Below, piece after piece: positions 5,846 through 7,196 of a stretch of 7,196 nt of DNA. The notes beneath the pieces were generated by a model. It made no database searches, was not told the DNA's origin, and was given only the letters and a program-made list of their open reading frames with translations. The position numbers and the translations under genes were made by a program. The DNA lies in assembly GCA_047638815.1 (NCBI GenBank), contig JBLIMR010000084.1, positions 1 through 7,196 on the forward strand, given 5' to 3'. Source of the stretch: JAJRRH01 sp047638815. Its GTDB lineage: Bacteria; Bacteroidota; Bacteroidia; Flavobacteriales_D; JABDKJ01. Positions within the stretch are counted from its first letter, which is position 1; each line of letters starts with the position of its first letter.

Positions 5846-7196
5846 GATAGCTGTTTTTCTAGATTGTGAATAATACGATCTGCGGTGCTTAACATAATTT
5901 CATCATCTGTTTTAGCTCGCGGTGCAAAACGCGCCATTTCGCAGCTTTCAAGCACATGTTTCAGATCATGGATGGTTTCATTGTCTACGCCTTTGGTCAA
6001 TAATGATGAGGCAATACTTTCTTTGGTCAAATCTGAATAAGATATACTGAGTTTCTCACTGAGATAATTATACATAGCATCAAAGACAGATTCGTAGAAG
6101 GCTTCTTTTTTGTTCTCCGCCAGAGAGGATTTGGCTAAGTCTATTTCCTTCAAAGCCTTTTTACCTGCTTTTCTAATTCTATTGCCAGAAACATCTTGTC
6201 TTCCTTGATCCGTATGTTTTTTGTAAAACCATAAACCAGCTAGAAGTAACAGGGGCAAAGAGAACAGTATGGTATGTGTACTACTCCCTGCAAAGAAGGT
6301 GTTTCGCTTGGTGAATTCACCATCAGTATTAATGTATCGAATGTCGTTTTCTAATACCGTTACGTCTTTCTTCCTACGCTCAGACTTGGTTGAAGCATCT
6401 TCAGCATCTCCTTCAACATTGAGGACAATTTTTTCAGATTCTATTGTAATGTATTTCTTGCTGTTAGGATCGAAGTAAGAAAAAGCCAAAGGATCAATGA
6501 CGTATTCTCCAGCATATCTCGGAATGATTAGATATTCATAGACTCGAGAGCCACTCATTCCTCCTCCAGAGCTACTGATTTTATCGATAATTTTAGGGTC
6601 GTAAACCTCAAAGTCTTGATCGAAATCTATTTCTAGTTTGCCAATCAATTTGATATTTCCTTTTCCGCTGACGCCTATCTTTAAGTTAATGGCATCGTTC
6701 GCCTGAATGTTATTCTTGATGACACCGACTGAGAAATCGAAATTTCCAACGGCACCTGTAAATGAAGATGGAGGAGAGGGTAGAGGCAAGACTTCTATGC
6801 TTGGGTTATTACTTTTTAAAGGAAACTCCTTAAGATTAAAAAAGCCACTTCGCACATAGGCCGAAAGCTCTAATCTACCAGTAGAAATTTTCCCAAGCTT
6901 TTGCGGGATAAGAACTTGGCTAGCGATCACTGCCTTTTTATAGTCAATGCCATTAACCTTTACGAGCTTGTCCCCAAAGTTGATGTCATTGACATTCATT
7001 ACTTCCTTCCAAAAGCCCTCAAATTGTGGCAGCTTGAACTTACCAGTCTGTGAAATGTCATAGCGACTAAAAAGAACAAATGTGGCTATGACTGGTTCAC
7101 CTTTATAAACTTTGGTTTTGCTCACATAAACACGGGTAAAGACATTTTTGTCTTCATCAGCTCTAAAGTTGACTTTCTGTCCACTCTTCATAACCT
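5842..7196 (-). CDS. batD: BatD (oxygen tolerance family), 5' end cut by window edge
   Basis: BatD is a large periplasm-facing protein anchored in the inner membrane, and part of the Bat complex. The frame is open through base 7196 (a Val codon precedes the ATG at 7191), and the visible protein begins in mid-domain with no signal peptide, so that ATG is almost certainly an internal Met. Numbering from it: DKNVFTRVYVSKTKVYKGEPV (14-34) and LPQFEGFWKE (54-63) are BatD hallmarks. Further Ig-like beta domains run to about 262, including GNFDFSVGVIKN, GVSGKGNIKL (173-182) and IPRYAGEYVIDPLAFSYFD. DIRYIN (283-288) precedes a membrane helix at about 305-323 (SSTHTILFSLPLLLLAGLWF). A cytoplasmic helical domain follows, with FYESVFDAMYNYLSEKL (365-381) and ESCEMARFAP (415-424). 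BatD proteins are about 580-620 residues, so roughly 130-170 are missing. It is followed by batE with a 4-bp overlap. Confidence 0.93.
   Translation of the reverse strand, partial: VMKSGQKVNFRADEDKNVFTRVYVSKTKVYKGEPVIATFVLFSRYDISQTGKFKLPQFEGFWKEVMNVNDINFGDKLVKVNGIDYKKAVIASQVLIPQKLGKISTGRLELSAYVRSGFFNLKEFPLKSNNPSIEVLPLPSPPSSFTGAVGNFDFSVGVIKNNIQANDAINLKIGVSGKGNIKLIGKLEIDFDQDFEVYDPKIIDKISSSGGGMSGSRVYEYLIIPRYAGEYVIDPLAFSYFDPNSKKYITIESEKIVLNVEGDAEDASTKSERRKKDVTVLENDIRYINTDGEFTKRNTFFAGSSTHTILFSLPLLLLAGLWFYKKHTDQGRQDVSGNRIRKAGKKALKEIDLAKSSLAENKKEAFYESVFDAMYNYLSEKLSISYSDLTKESIASSLLTKGVDNETIHDLKHVLESCEMARFAPRAKTDDEIMLSTADRIIHNLEKQLS

Noticed and set aside
5842..7191. ATG at 7189-7191 as the real batD start
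   Set aside because: The frame is open to the window edge, no signal peptide follows, and the sequence begins within the middle of the BatD domain series.

Overview
The window most likely comes from a marine or free-living Bacteroidota bacterium of the Cytophagia/Flavobacteriia type; I cannot place the genus. The DNA is AT-rich. Two secreted proteins end in type IX secretion (T9SS) type A sorting domains, which are confined to this phylum. The typA promoter has the Bacteroidota form (TTTG, 20-nt spacer, TAnnTTTG), and a batD-batE pair is present. None of this gives species-level identity.

Layout, left to right. 1-551 (minus): the N-terminal 183 codons of the ribosome-associated GTPase TypA/BipA, running off the left edge, with its promoter at 573-604. 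552-828: non-coding, holding that promoter and a GC-rich hairpin (760-777) that probably ends the next gene. 829-1722 (minus): an unrecognised exported protein with a duplicated small N-terminal module and a probable C-terminal beta-barrel. 1723-1967: a divergent intergenic region with a perfect Shine-Dalgarno-like sequence before a six-codon mini-ORF. 1968-2744 (plus): a TSUP (TauE/SafE) permease. 2861-3469 (plus): a secreted plastocyanin-like cupredoxin with a T9SS tail. 3495-4949 (minus): a secreted BNR/Asp-box beta-propeller with a clustered-cysteine segment and a T9SS tail, convergent with the cupredoxin gene. 5087-5845 (minus): batE. 5842-7196 (minus): batD, overlapping batE by ATGA and truncated at its 5' end by the right edge.

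How the genes relate. BatD and BatE belong to the Bat membrane complex (stress or aerotolerance locus), and batABC would be expected just beyond the right edge. The two T9SS-tagged proteins are convergent, and each start codon is preceded by the same element, GTWACATTTGGT-N6-CCAA, which contains a TTGG-N7-CCAA dyad with identical spacing. I infer that they may be co-regulated, and possibly a functional pair of a copper protein and a Cys-rich propeller at the cell surface. This is the least ordinary observation in the window. The rest is normal Bacteroidota chromosome: I see no mobile element, CRISPR array, tRNA or rRNA.
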